Shown: positions 1 through 8,348 of the stretch, in pieces | How the letters are laid out: every line of letters starts with the position of its first letter | Position numbering within the stretch: position 1 is the first letter of the stretch | Origin: Halomonas sp. H10-9-1 | GTDB lineage: Bacteria; Pseudomonadota; Gammaproteobacteria; Pseudomonadales; Halomonadaceae | Assembly (NCBI RefSeq): GCF_040147005.1 | Contig: NZ_JAMSHO010000001.1 | Span: 992,001-1,056,000 of the forward strand | Length of the DNA: 64,000 bases | Direction of reading: 5' to 3' | The notes under the pieces: model-generated | What the model saw: the letters and a program-made list of their open reading frames with translations, nothing else | Databases searched by the model: none | Told to the model about the DNA's origin: nothing | Translations under genes and position numbers: made by a program

Positions 1-927
1 CGCTGGGATGCCGGCCAGCGCCTGGCCATGCTGGCCCTGGACGATCTGATCGCCGCGCACCGCAACGGTGTCGAGAAGGTGATGGATCCGCGGGTCACCG
101 AGGCCTTCCGTGGCCTGCTGGAGGGGGAGCCCGAGGACCGCGCGGTGCTGGCCGAGATGATCACCCTGCCCAGCGAGGCCTACATCGCCGAGCAGCAGCC
201 ACTGGTGGACGTCGACGCCATCCACGCCGCCCGGGAGTTCATGCGTCGCGGGCTGGCCACGGCGCTGCGGGATGACTTCCTGCGCGTCTACCGCGAGAAC
301 CAGAGCGACGAGCCCTATGCGCCCACGCCGGAACAGATCGCCCGGCGCAGCCTGAAGAACGTGGCGCTCGCCTATCTCATGGCCATCGAGGACGAGGACG
401 GCGTGCAACTGGCCCGCGAGCAGTTCGAGGCCGACCACAACATGACCGACGTGCGCCATGCCCTGACCCTGCTGACCCACAGCAGTCGCGACGAGCTCAG
501 CGAGCCGGCGCTCAAGGCCTTCGGCGAGAAGTGGGCCCATGACCCGCTGGTGATGGACCAGTGGTTTGCGATCCAGGTATCACGCCCGCAACCCGACGTG
601 CTCGAGCGGGTGAAGTTCCTGATGCAGCACCCGGCCTTCTCGCTGAAGAACCCCAACAAGGTGCGCGCACTGATCGGCACCTTCGCCGGCCAGAACCGGG
701 TCAACTTCCACCGTATCGACGGCGCGGGCTACCGCCTGCTGGCCGACACCGTGATCGAGCTCAACCGCCTCAACCCGGAGATCGCCGCACGGCTGATCAC
801 CCCGCTGACCCGCTGGGCGCGCTTCGACGAGGAGCGCCAGGCGCTGATGAAGGGCGAGCTCGAGCGCATCCGCGCCGAGCAGCTCTCGCCCAATGTCTAT
901 GAGGTGGTGGAAAAGGCCCTGGCCTGA
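1..927 (+). CDS. pepN: Aminopeptidase N, C-terminal part (5' end outside window)
   Basis: This is the last 308 or so residues of an M1-family zinc aminopeptidase, which removes N-terminal residues from peptides in the cytoplasm. The reading frame is open from base 1 (RWDAGQ is visible at the edge), so the start and the HEXXH zinc site lie upstream. What is seen is the all-helical C-terminal domain typical of proteobacterial PepN, with the family segments WFAIQVSRPQPDVLERVKFL and NKVRALIGTFAGQN and the ending RIRAEQLSPNVYEVVEKAL. The stop is TGA at 925-927 and the gene appears intact to its end. A REP-like element and a terminator hairpin follow. Identification is by family sequence and is strong. 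Confidence 0.93.
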   Translation, partial: RWDAGQRLAMLALDDLIAAHRNGVEKVMDPRVTEAFRGLLEGEPEDRAVLAEMITLPSEAYIAEQQPLVDVDAIHAAREFMRRGLATALRDDFLRVYRENQSDEPYAPTPEQIARRSLKNVALAYLMAIEDEDGVQLAREQFEADHNMTDVRHALTLLTHSSRDELSEPALKAFGEKWAHDPLVMDQWFAIQVSRPQPDVLERVKFLMQHPAFSLKNPNKVRALIGTFAGQNRVNFHRIDGAGYRLLADTVIELNRLNPEIAARLITPLTRWARFDEERQALMKGELERIRAEQLSPNVYEVVEKALA

Positions 928-992
928 GGAAAGGAAAATTTCCCTGAATGGCAGAAAGGTTGGCTTGTCGCAGGCCGGCGTGAAAGCGAACG

Positions 993-1112
993 GTAGGAGG
1001 GAGGCTCCGCCTCGCGACTGGAGGCCGAAGGCCTCCCGGTGAAGTGCTCTAGGTTCGCAACACCACCAGGGCGCCTGACGGCGCCAATCGCGATGCAGAG
1101 CATCCCTCCTAC
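993..1112. repeat. REP/BIME-like inverted pair of palindromic units
   Basis: The 120-bp interval starts with GTAGGAGGGA (993-1002) and ends with its exact reverse complement TCCCTCCTAC (1103-1112). Reading inward from both ends gives the same pattern: GTAGGAGGGA, a short stem-loop (GGCTCCGCC on one side, ATGCTCTGCAT on the other), TCGCGA or TCGCGATTGG, then a second stem (GGAGGCC-GAA-GGCCTCC; GGCGCC-GTCA-GGCGCC). Two head-to-head palindromic units in an intergenic region are the usual architecture of REP/BIME elements. The call rests on structure only; copy number in the genome cannot be seen. Confidence 0.7.
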
Positions 1113-1146
1113 ATCCTGAATCACGCCAAAGTGCCAAGATCGTTAA

Positions 1147-1174
1147 AAAGCGCCGCCCCTCGGGGCGGCGCTTT
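1147..1174 (-). terminator. Hairpin terminator between pepN and the convergent small membrane gene
   Basis: A 13-bp perfect stem (AAAGCGCCGCCCC, loop TC, then its complement) lies between the two convergent genes. The minus-strand side is followed by TTTTT, so it best terminates the minus-strand gene at 1191-1478, but it may work both ways. Confidence 0.8.
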
Positions 1175-1190
1175 CACGTCGGGATGTCGG

Positions 1191-1478
1191 TCAATAGATC
1201 AGCCAGCTCAAGACGACAAAGCCCAGCAGCAGCCAGACCAGGGTGGCGACGATGGCGCGGCGGGTGAGGGCGCGGAACGCCTTCCACAGCATCCACAGGC
1301 CGACCACCAGGATCAGCAGGCTGACGATGGAGGTGGAGATGCCCAGCGAACCGGCCAGCCCCTGGAGGAAGCCGCGGGCGGAGTCGCCGATATTGGCGAA
1401 GAAGCCGGTCAGCAGGTCGACGACGAAGCGGATGATCTCGCCGAGGGTCCTGCCGATCCAGGTGAAGAACTCTTCCAT
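1191..1478 (-). CDS. Small hypothetical membrane protein
   Basis: A 95-residue protein with no family I can name. It starts with an amphipathic stretch (MEEFFTWIGRTLGEIIRFVVDLL), then a segment around GFFANIGDSARGFLQG, a clear membrane segment at about residues 48-68 (STSIVSLLILVVGLWMLWKAF) and a second at about 75-93 (IVATLVWLLLGFVVLSWLIY) ending at the C-terminus. A good hairpin terminator follows the stop, which supports it being a real transcription unit. It lies downstream of the CPA2 antiporter on the same strand, about 80 bp away, so the two may be co-transcribed. Function unknown; probably an inner-membrane accessory protein. Confidence 0.65.
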   Translation of the reverse strand: MEEFFTWIGRTLGEIIRFVVDLLTGFFANIGDSARGFLQGLAGSLGISTSIVSLLILVVGLWMLWKAFRALTRRAIVATLVWLLLGFVVLSWLIY

Positions 1479-1558
1479 GTCAGGTTCCGTGGCAGTTCGA
1501 GAAGTAGCTCAAGGTAACCACGCCGGGAGCGATTGTCATCTTCGGGGTGCGGCATGAA

Positions 1559-3157
1559 TTAGCCGAGCTGGCTTGAAACCGGCTCGATGCCTGACTCCTC
1601 GGCGGCGCTGTCGGCCAGGGCTCGGCCCGCCTCGTCATAGACATGGAAGACGGCGCTGGCACCCAACTCGCGGATCGGATCGATCTCCTCGGGAAACTCG
1701 ACCACGGCGGTGATCTTTCCGGGGAACTGGCGCGACCGCAGCTGCTTTATGGCAAACAGGTTGCCTGCGTGATGCGGCATGGCCAGTACCACCATGTGCA
1801 CATCGGGAGACATCAGCAGCTTGTCCCAGAAGTCGGAGTCGAGAGCGTCACCTTCCACCACGTTGAAGCCACGTTCCGTCAGCATCCTGACGCTGGCCGG
1901 GTTGCTGTCGATGCCGAGGATTCGTAGCCCGTATTCCTTCTGGAGTCGCTGGTAAACGCTGCGTCCGATGCGCCCCATGCCCAGCACTACTGCCTCGGCA
2001 TCCCCCACCTCGATGGGGCGGTCGCTGGGTGTGAGTTGCATGGAGTCGCGTCCTGGCAGTCGCTTGGCCAACCAGCGATAGATTCCCTCGCTGACGGCGT
2101 TGATCATCGCCGAGAGGCCGAAGCTCAGTGCCACCGCCAGCGAGATGACCACCAGCCACTCTTCCGTCAGCAGCCCGCCGGAGACTGCGATGGCGCCCAC
2201 GATGAGGCCGAATTCGGAATAGTTGGAGAGGCTCAGGGTGGCCAGAATCGAGGTGCGGTTGCGCATCGGGAAACGCATGAATACCAGCAGGTAGAGCAGG
2301 CTCTTGAGCGGCAGCAGCGCCAGCAGCAGCAGCGCCATGGCCAGGTGCGAGCTATCCGGCATGGCGGTGAGGCCGATGGCCAGGAAGAAGCCCACCAGCA
2401 GCAATTCCTTGATGTTGAACATCGAGCGAGCCAGGGTCTGAGCGGCTGGATGTGGGGCCAGCAGCAGACCGATGATCAGGGCGCCGAGATCCCCCTTGAC
2501 GCCGAGTGCTTCGAACAGGGAGTAGCCCAGCACCAGGGCGAGCAGCATGCCGAAGAGGATCTGCATCTCGCCATGACCGAGACGGTCCAGCAGTCGGCGC
2601 AGCAGCGGGGCGAGGGGGATCAACAGCACCAGGCCCAGCGCCCAGGGGCTTGGAAGCTTGCCGGTAGAGCCGGTGATGAAGAGCACCGCGAAGATGTCCT
2701 GCATGATCAGTACGCCGATGGCCAGGCGGCCATAGGCGGTCTGGGTCTCGCTGCGCTTCTCCAACACCTTGATCACGAACACCGTGCTCGAGAAGGAGAA
2801 GGCGAAGCCAAGCAGCAGGAGTGTCTGCCACTGGCTGTCGGCCAGCAGGCTCAGTCCCCAGCCCTTGAACAGCGCCAGCAGACCGAAGAACAGCAGCGAC
2901 GAGCCCAGCATATGCAGGGTGGCACCGCCCCAGACATCTCCGCGAAGCAGGGTGCGTACATCGAGCTTGAGGCCAATGGTGAACAGCAGCAGGGTGACCC
3001 CGATGTCGGAGATCAGCTCGAGCAGCGGGGTATTTTCATAGCCCAGGGCGTTGAGGGCGAAGCCGGCGACCAGGAAGCCCACCAAGGGGGGCAGGCGCAG
3101 GGCCAGGGCGGCAAACCCGCCGATGAAGGCGGCGAGAAGAAAGGCCGGTTCGATCAT
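1559..3157 (-). CDS. CPA2-family cation/proton antiporter with RCK/TrkA-N domain (Kef/YbaL-like)
   Basis: A 532-residue inner-membrane protein. Residues 1 to about 370 form a hydrophobic Na+/H+-exchanger-type domain with the family segments PPLVGFLVAGFALNALG, TLLLFTIGLKLD, FAFSFSSTVFVIKVLEKR and GDLGALIIGLLLAPHP. Residues from about 388 to 510 are a Rossmann RCK/TrkA-N domain with the nucleotide-binding motif GMGRIGRSVY (around 393) and the acidic residue in GIDSNP. This architecture is that of monovalent cation:proton antiporters of the KefB/KefC/YbaL group, which move K+ or Na+ against protons and are gated by nucleotides. No KefF/KefG-type partner is adjacent. The ion is not predictable from sequence. 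In a halophile it plausibly contributes to ion or pH homeostasis. Confidence 0.85.
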   Translation of the reverse strand: MIEPAFLLAAFIGGFAALALRLPPLVGFLVAGFALNALGYENTPLLELISDIGVTLLLFTIGLKLDVRTLLRGDVWGGATLHMLGSSLLFFGLLALFKGWGLSLLADSQWQTLLLLGFAFSFSSTVFVIKVLEKRSETQTAYGRLAIGVLIMQDIFAVLFITGSTGKLPSPWALGLVLLIPLAPLLRRLLDRLGHGEMQILFGMLLALVLGYSLFEALGVKGDLGALIIGLLLAPHPAAQTLARSMFNIKELLLVGFFLAIGLTAMPDSSHLAMALLLLALLPLKSLLYLLVFMRFPMRNRTSILATLSLSNYSEFGLIVGAIAVSGGLLTEEWLVVISLAVALSFGLSAMINAVSEGIYRWLAKRLPGRDSMQLTPSDRPIEVGDAEAVVLGMGRIGRSVYQRLQKEYGLRILGIDSNPASVRMLTERGFNVVEGDALDSDFWDKLLMSPDVHMVVLAMPHHAGNLFAIKQLRSRQFPGKITAVVEFPEEIDPIRELGASAVFHVYDEAGRALADSAAEESGIEPVSSQLG

Positions 3158-3373
3158 GGACGCTCCCTGTTCTATGCATCGTACGTGATGAGTAGTTTAC
3201 GGAAGCCGGTGCTTGAATGGCATCGTTGCATGAGAAGGTTACCGCTCGAGGATGATTCAACCCCGCCGAGCGCTCCTGGCTGGCCCGCCGTGATCGCCAT
3301 CGGCACCGTCTGCGGCTAAGGTTAGGCAAGGACGCCGGTGGTCGGCGTCGCCTACATGCTACATGAGGACGCC

Positions 3374-3970
3374 ATGGACCTTTCGCTGATCCTGCCTGTC
3401 GTGTTGCTGGTTGCCCTGCTGATCTATGCCGTCAGCATCTACAACCGCCTGGTGGCGCTGAAGAACCGCTTCCAGAATGCCTTTGCGCAGATCGAGGTGC
3501 AGCTCAAGCGGCGCCATGACCTGATCCCCAATCTGGTGGAGACCGCGCGGGCCTACATGGCCCACGAGCGCGAGACGCTCTCCGCGGTGACCGAGGCGCG
3601 CAATGCCGCCGAAGTCGGCCTGAAGCATGCCGCCGCCGCTCCCGGCAATGCCGCCGCCATGGCCGAGCTGGCCGGTGCCGAGGGAGCGTTGGGTGCCGCC
3701 CTGGGGCGCCTCAACGTGGTGATGGAGGCCTATCCGGATCTCAAGGCCTCGGAGAACATGCAGCAGCTCTCCGAGACCCTGACCAGCACCGAGAATCGCG
3801 TCGCCTTCGCCCGCCAGGCCTTCAACGATGCCGTGATGCAGTACAATACCTACAAGCAGAGCTTCCCGCCGGTGATCCTGGCCGCCTCCTTCGGCCACAA
3901 GCAGGACGCCGCCCTGCTGGAGTTCGAGGACAGTGCGGAGATCCAGGCCGCGCCCCGCGTGAGCTTCTGA
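3374..3970 (+). CDS. lemA: LemA family protein
   Basis: A 198-residue protein with one N-terminal membrane anchor (LILPVVLLVALLIYAVSIYNRL) followed by the LemA signature FQNAFAQIEVQLKRRHDLIPNLVETARAYM and a long helical region. The start at 3374 is preferred over an in-frame start 36 bp upstream because GAGG lies 5 bp before it and the hydrophobic anchor then begins at once. LemA proteins expose a helical domain outside the inner membrane; their role is unclear, but they are often encoded with HtpX-like M48 proteases or TPM-domain proteins. Here an M48 protease starts 13 bp downstream, so the two form an operon and probably a functional pair. Confidence 0.88.
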   Translation: MDLSLILPVVLLVALLIYAVSIYNRLVALKNRFQNAFAQIEVQLKRRHDLIPNLVETARAYMAHERETLSAVTEARNAAEVGLKHAAAAPGNAAAMAELAGAEGALGAALGRLNVVMEAYPDLKASENMQQLSETLTSTENRVAFARQAFNDAVMQYNTYKQSFPPVILAASFGHKQDAALLEFEDSAEIQAAPRVSF

Positions 3971-3983
3971 GCGGAGGCCCCGC

Positions 3984-5894
3984 ATGGACTTCTTTACCGC
4001 CCAGGACCGTGCCCGGCGGCTCTCGGCTCGGCTGGTCCTGCTTTTGCTGCTCTCCGTCGTGGTCCTGGTGGTGCTGACCTGCGTGCTGGTGGCGCTGGCC
4101 GTGGTGGTGATGAACCCGGAGCGGATGGGCGCCGGTGACCCGCTGGCGGCGGCGCTGGAGCCCAGGCTCTTCGCCCTGGTGGCGGGGGGCGTGGTGGCCA
4201 TCGTGGTGCTGGGTGGCCTGGTGCGTCACCTGCAGCTGCGTGTCGGCGGCTATGCGGTGGCCGAGGCCCTGGGCGGGCGCCCCCTGGCACTGGATACCCG
4301 GGATGAGGACGAGCGGCGCCTGCTCCATGTGGTGGAGGAGATGGCCATCGCCTCGGGGATGCCGGTGCCGGCGGTCTACCTGCTGGATGACGCCGCCATC
4401 AATGCCTTCGCCGCCGGGCATGAGCCCCATGATGCGGTGATCGGCGTCACCCGCGGCGCCATCGAGCACCTCGACCGCGACCAGCTGCAGGGCGTCATCG
4501 CCCACGAGTTCAGCCATATCCTGCATGGCGACATGCGTCTCAACCTGCGCCTGGTGGCGCTGCTTCACGGCATCCTGGTGATCGGCCTGGCGGGGCGCTT
4601 CCTGTTGCGCGGCATGACCCGGGGGCGCCGCCGGGGTTCCCGGCGCGGTGGCCATGTGGCGATCATGGGCCTGGGGGTGGCGCTGATGGCGGTGGGCTAT
4701 GCCGGTACCCTGTGCGGCAAACTGATCAAGGCGGCGGTAAGTCGCCAGCGGGAGTTCCTGGCCGATGCCAGTGCCGTGCAGTACACCCGCAACCCCGAGG
4801 GCATCGGCGGGGCCCTCCAGACCCTGGCCGCCTACCGCCTCGGCTCGCACCTGCTGGCGGCCAATGCCGCCGAGTTCAGCCATCTCTATTTCGGCAGTGG
4901 CGTGCGCAGCCTGAGCCGATTCACGGCGACCCACCCGCCGCTGGAGGCGCGCATCCGTCGCGTGCTGCCGCGGTGGGACGGCCGCCTGCCCGAGCCCTTC
5001 GCACCGACGCCCAGGGCCGCTCCTGAGCCTCCGTCCTCGCCGGCCACGCCCTCCCATGCCACTCCCCTCGGTGGGGCGGCACTGGCCGGGGCCGCACTGG
5101 GGGCTGCCGCGGTGGCCAGCGTCGGCCGCCCCGACGATGCGGCGCTGGCAAGCGCCCGCCGGCGCCTGGCCGGGCTCGATGCGCGGCTGATCGAGGCGGC
5201 CCATGAGCCCTTCGCGGCCAGGGCGCTGGTCTATGCCATCCTGATGGGGGTCGACCCGGCCAGCCGCGACGCCCAGCGAGAGGTGCTCGAGCGCCAGGCG
5301 CTGCCCGAGGTGCTGGCCGAGCTGGAGGCCCTGACCGAGCCGCTGGCAGGCCTGTCGCCCGGCGACCGGCTGCCGCTGATCGAGCTGGCGCTTCCCGCAC
5401 TGCGTGCCTTGAGCCCCGCCCAGGGGGCACGCTTCCGTGCCTGCCTGGATGGGCTGATGGCCGCCGAGGAGGCGCCGGGTGCCCTGCAGTGGGCGCTTCA
5501 CCGGCTGGTCAGGTCGGGGCTGGATGGGGAGCGCCGAGCCCACCGTGACCGGCGCCTGGCCGACCTGGCTGGTCCGCTCTCCCGCCTGCTCTCGACCCTG
5601 GCCCTGGCGGGGCAGCCCGAGCAAGATGCGGCACAGGCGGCGCTGGAGCGGATCGCCTCGGCGCTGGGCGTGTCGCTGGACCTGGTCGTAGAGCCGGCCA
5701 CTCCCCGCGAGCTGGACTGGGCGCTGGAGCGCCTGGCGCGGCTGCGCAACGAGGCGCGGGCACCGCTGCTTGCCGCCATGGTCTGCTGTGTGGAACAGGA
5801 TGGGCGGGTCGAGCCCCGGGAGGCCGAACTGCTGCGAGCGGTGGCCTGGACCCTGGGGGTCCCGCTGCCGCTGGGCGCACTCGATGAGGCATAA
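3984..5894 (+). CDS. M48-family membrane metallopeptidase with long C-terminal helical extension
   Basis: A 636-residue protein. Two membrane segments (about 17-45 and 55-75) precede an M48 peptidase domain with the zinc site HEFSH (H174, E175, H178) and the downstream ligand in REFLADASAVQYTRN. Two further hydrophobic stretches lie between them, as in HtpX. Residues after about 345 go well beyond the HtpX length of about 290: an Ala/Gly-rich link (GGAALAGAALGAAAVASVG) and an all-helical tail whose end (CVEQDGRVEPREAELLRAVAWTLG) resembles TerB-type modules. This is the LemA-associated form of M48 protease rather than classical HtpX. A role in membrane protein quality control is inferred. It starts 13 bp after lemA, with GGAG before the ATG. 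Confidence 0.85.
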   Translation: MDFFTAQDRARRLSARLVLLLLLSVVVLVVLTCVLVALAVVVMNPERMGAGDPLAAALEPRLFALVAGGVVAIVVLGGLVRHLQLRVGGYAVAEALGGRPLALDTRDEDERRLLHVVEEMAIASGMPVPAVYLLDDAAINAFAAGHEPHDAVIGVTRGAIEHLDRDQLQGVIAHEFSHILHGDMRLNLRLVALLHGILVIGLAGRFLLRGMTRGRRRGSRRGGHVAIMGLGVALMAVGYAGTLCGKLIKAAVSRQREFLADASAVQYTRNPEGIGGALQTLAAYRLGSHLLAANAAEFSHLYFGSGVRSLSRFTATHPPLEARIRRVLPRWDGRLPEPFAPTPRAAPEPPSSPATPSHATPLGGAALAGAALGAAAVASVGRPDDAALASARRRLAGLDARLIEAAHEPFAARALVYAILMGVDPASRDAQREVLERQALPEVLAELEALTEPLAGLSPGDRLPLIELALPALRALSPAQGARFRACLDGLMAAEEAPGALQWALHRLVRSGLDGERRAHRDRRLADLAGPLSRLLSTLALAGQPEQDAAQAALERIASALGVSLDLVVEPATPRELDWALERLARLRNEARAPLLAAMVCCVEQDGRVEPREAELLRAVAWTLGVPLPLGALDEA

Positions 5895-5957
5895 GTCGGC
5901 TTGCGAGGGATGGGCCGCTCTGCTGCAATGAGCCCTTTTCGTGACGGAGACGCTTAG

Positions 5958-6674
5958 ATGATGACTACATTCTGGAAGCCGACCCTGCTGGCCACGCTGC
6001 TGGTCCTGGGGCTGGCCGGCTGCGGCAACGGCGATGAATCGGCCGGGGGTGGCGATGCGTCACAGTCGGCGGAACAGGTGCCGGAGGAGCAGGCGGCGGA
6101 GGAGCAGGCGCCGGCCGTCGCGGAGTCGGATGACTCGAGTGCGGATGGGCAGGCCGCGGAAGAGGCGCCTCCCGCCGAGGAGGGGGAGTCCGAGACCATG
6201 TCGGCCGACGCCGAGGTCTCCGCCGATGTCGACTCCCTGGGAGAGTCCCCCGAGGACGCCCTGGAGGAAGAGGGCGCCCTGCCCGGCGAGGCCACTCGCG
6301 AGGATGTCGATGCCATCATCGAGGAGACCGAGCGGCGCTTCGAGGAGGCCCAGCAGCGCATCGACGAGCAGTTCGAGCAGGCCGAGCAGGAAACTTCGGT
6401 GCCCGAACCCATGGAGGGCGATGACTTCGAGAGCAGCATCGACATCGACTCTTCCCTCGGTGAGGATCCGCTGGCCGGTGAGGGTGCGGGCGAATCGGAC
6501 ATCGACGCGATCATCGAGGAGCAGGAGCGCCGCTTCGAGGAGGCCCAGCGTGAGCTGGAGCAGCAGTTCGAGGAGATCGAGCGGGAGGTGCCTGAGCTGG
6601 AGGGCTTCGATACGGAGCCCATGAGCAGCGAAACGCCGGCACCCGCGTCTGCCGAAGAGGCCGCCGAGGAGTAG
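5958..6674 (+). CDS. Highly acidic lipoprotein with two internal repeats
   Basis: A 238-residue protein with a lipoprotein signal (LLATLLVLGLAGC, lipobox LAGC, Cys about residue 22), so it should be lipid-anchored in the envelope. The mature part is extremely rich in Glu, Asp, Ser and Ala with almost no hydrophobic core until two near-identical helical units: residues about 116-146 (DVDAIIEETERRFEEAQQ...) and about 181-211 (DIDAIIEEQERRFEEAQR...), 65 residues apart. Each looks able to form a short coiled coil or amphipathic helix. The acidity fits a halophile's exported protein. GGAG lies upstream of the double ATG. No family recognised; function unknown. Confidence 0.7.
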   Translation: MMTTFWKPTLLATLLVLGLAGCGNGDESAGGGDASQSAEQVPEEQAAEEQAPAVAESDDSSADGQAAEEAPPAEEGESETMSADAEVSADVDSLGESPEDALEEEGALPGEATREDVDAIIEETERRFEEAQQRIDEQFEQAEQETSVPEPMEGDDFESSIDIDSSLGEDPLAGEGAGESDIDAIIEEQERRFEEAQRELEQQFEEIEREVPELEGFDTEPMSSETPAPASAEEAAEE

Positions 6675-6738
6675 CATGCGGCTTGCATGTGGTCCCGTAG
6701 TCGCGCGGTATACAGACAATGGCGCCGTCACCGACAAG

Positions 6739-6762
6739 AAGGCCCACCATGCGGTGGGCCTT
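6739..6762. terminator. Bidirectional hairpin between the lipoprotein gene and csp
   Basis: AAGGCCCACC, loop ATGC, GGTGGGCCTT: a 10-bp perfect stem between convergent genes. Short T-rich stretches follow on both strands, so it can serve both. Confidence 0.75.
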
Positions 6763-6800
6763 GCTCGTTGGTCCGGCAGTGCCGTTCCTCGAGTGTACGC

Positions 6801-7007
6801 TCAGTCGGCGGAGCGGATATTGGAGGCCTGAAGGCCCTTCTTGCCCTGGGTCACCTCGAAGGTGACCTTCTGGCCATCCTGCAGGGACTTGAAGCCTTCA
6901 GCCTGAATCTCGGAGAAGTGCGCGAACAGGTCATCGCCGCCGTCGTCCGGGGAGATGAAGCCGTAGCCCTTGGTGTCGTTGAACCACTTGACAGTGCCAG
7001 TTGCCAT
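6801..7007 (-). CDS. Cold-shock domain protein (CspA family)
   Basis: A 68-residue single-domain OB-fold protein: [18 protein letters not shown] carries RNP1 (KGYGFI) and DLFAHF replaces the usual VFVHF as RNP2. It binds single-stranded RNA/DNA and acts as an RNA chaperone; such genes may be cold-induced, growth-phase-regulated or constitutive. About 250 bp of non-coding DNA lies upstream, leaving room for a long 5' leader of the kind common in csp genes, but no cold box could be confirmed by eye. AAGGA lies about 9 bp before the ATG. The gene faces the acidic lipoprotein and shares its terminator hairpin. Confidence 0.93.
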   Translation of the reverse strand: MATGTVKWFNDTKGYGFISPDDGGDDLFAHFSEIQAEGFKSLQDGQKVTFEVTQGKKGLQASNIRSAD

Positions 7008-7260
7008 TGATCAATTTCCTTAACATACGGATAGTGTTGCCGGCGCAAGCGCGTGGATCGCACTCTTGCCGCGGTGCACGGCGGGGAAGGTCATGGCGAC
7101 CGCTCGCCTGCCAGTGCATCGATTGCGGTGCCCCGACAAGACTTGCGCACGCTGTGTGACGCAGGGAGACTATGTCGAGCCCACAAGATCACTCTAGTTG
7201 GAAACCCCCTAGGCGTCCAGCGCGCTCGGCGCTACTGTTCCTACCTCACTCGAGATCATC

Positions 7261-7677
7261 ATGACTGCCACGCCTCTCTCCTCTCGCGATACCCACAGCA
7301 TGCTGCTCGGATACCTGCTGTGGCTGTTCGGCTTCCTCGGTGCCCACCGCTTCTACTACGGCAAGCCGGTGACCGGCACCATCTGGTTCTTTACCCTCGG
7401 CCTGCTGGGGATCGGCTGGCTGATCGACCTCTTCCTGATTCCGTCCATGGATCGCCAGGCGGACCTGCGCTTCACCTCGGGGCCGATCAACTACTCCCTG
7501 GCCTGGCTGTTGCTGACCTTCCTCGGGGTGTTCGGCCTGCACCGCTTCTATCAGGGCAAGTGGTTGACCGGACTACTCTACCTGCTGACCTTCGGTCTGC
7601 TGGGACTGGGCGTGCTCTACGATTTCTGGACCCTCAACGACCAGATCTCGATGCGCCACGCACGCCGCGCGGCCTAG
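7261..7677 (+). CDS. Protein with two TM2 domains
   Basis: A 138-residue membrane protein made of two TM2 units. The first is LLGYLLWLFGFLGAHRFYYGKPVTGTIWFFTLGLLGIGWLIDLF and the second LAWLLLTFLGVFGLHRFYQGKWLTGLLYLLTFGLLGLGVLYDFW. Each has two membrane helices and the hallmark G-x-HRFY-x-GK turn and closing D-x-[FW]. Most bacterial TM2 proteins have one unit; here the unit has been duplicated. Function of the family is not established. It is followed 10 bp later by a LysE-type exporter on the same strand, possibly in one operon. Confidence 0.85.
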   Translation: MTATPLSSRDTHSMLLGYLLWLFGFLGAHRFYYGKPVTGTIWFFTLGLLGIGWLIDLFLIPSMDRQADLRFTSGPINYSLAWLLLTFLGVFGLHRFYQGKWLTGLLYLLTFGLLGLGVLYDFWTLNDQISMRHARRAA

Positions 7678-7687
7678 ATCAGGCGGT

Positions 7688-8332
7688 ATGCTGATCGACG
7701 CCCAGTTCTGGCCCTTCCTGGTGGCCATCACCCTGCTCTCGGTCACCCCGGGGGTCGATACCCTGCTGGTGATCCGCAACACCGCCCGGGGCGGGGTGCG
7801 AGATGGGGTGCTGACCAGCCTGGCGATCTGCTGCGGGCTCTTCGTGCATGCCGCCGTCTCGGCCCTGGGCATCTCGTTGATCCTGCTGCAGTCGGCCTGG
7901 GCCTTCGGGTTGCTCAAGCTGGCCGGCGCCGCCTACCTGATCTGGTTGGGGGTTCAGGCCCTGTTGGCGGCCCGCCGCGGCCGGGGCCTGCCGGTGGCCG
8001 GGGTGAACAGCGAGCGCCGTGCGTTGCCCGCCTGGAAGCCCTTGCGCGAGGGGCTGCTCTCCAACGTGCTCAACCCCAAGACCGTGGTCTTCTACATGGC
8101 CTTCCTGCCGCAGTTCATCGCGCCCGGGGATCCGGCGCTGGCCAAGTCGCTTTTTCTGGCCGGGGTGCACTTCGTGATCGCCAATATCTGGCAGGTGGGG
8201 GTGGCGCTGATGGTGGGCGGGGCTGGGCGGCTGCTGGCCAGCCCCGCCTTCGCGCGTTGGCTCAACGGGCTGACCGGGGTGGTGCTGATTGCCTTCGGCG
8301 TCAGGCTGGCGCTCGAGCGCTCACCCGGCTGA
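7688..8332 (+). CDS. LysE/RhtB family amino-acid exporter
   Basis: A 214-residue inner-membrane protein with the LysE/RhtB signature near the N-terminus (LLSVTPGVDTLLVIRNTARGGVRDG), the conserved LNPKTVVFYMAFLPQF in the middle and about six hydrophobic helices. Members export amino acids or their derivatives (lysine, homoserine, threonine, homoserine lactones) driven by the proton gradient; the substrate here cannot be assigned. It follows the TM2 gene by 10 bp. Its 3' end faces slt, with heptamer repeats between. Confidence 0.88.
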   Translation: MLIDAQFWPFLVAITLLSVTPGVDTLLVIRNTARGGVRDGVLTSLAICCGLFVHAAVSALGISLILLQSAWAFGLLKLAGAAYLIWLGVQALLAARRGRGLPVAGVNSERRALPAWKPLREGLLSNVLNPKTVVFYMAFLPQFIAPGDPALAKSLFLAGVHFVIANIWQVGVALMVGGAGRLLASPAFARWLNGLTGVVLIAFGVRLALERSPG

Positions 8333-8348
8333 GCCGGACTGCGTCCGG

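Noticed and set aside
3822..5624. A 600-codon minus-strand frame opposite the M48 protease
   Set aside because: Antisense shadow with Gln/Arg/His-rich content.
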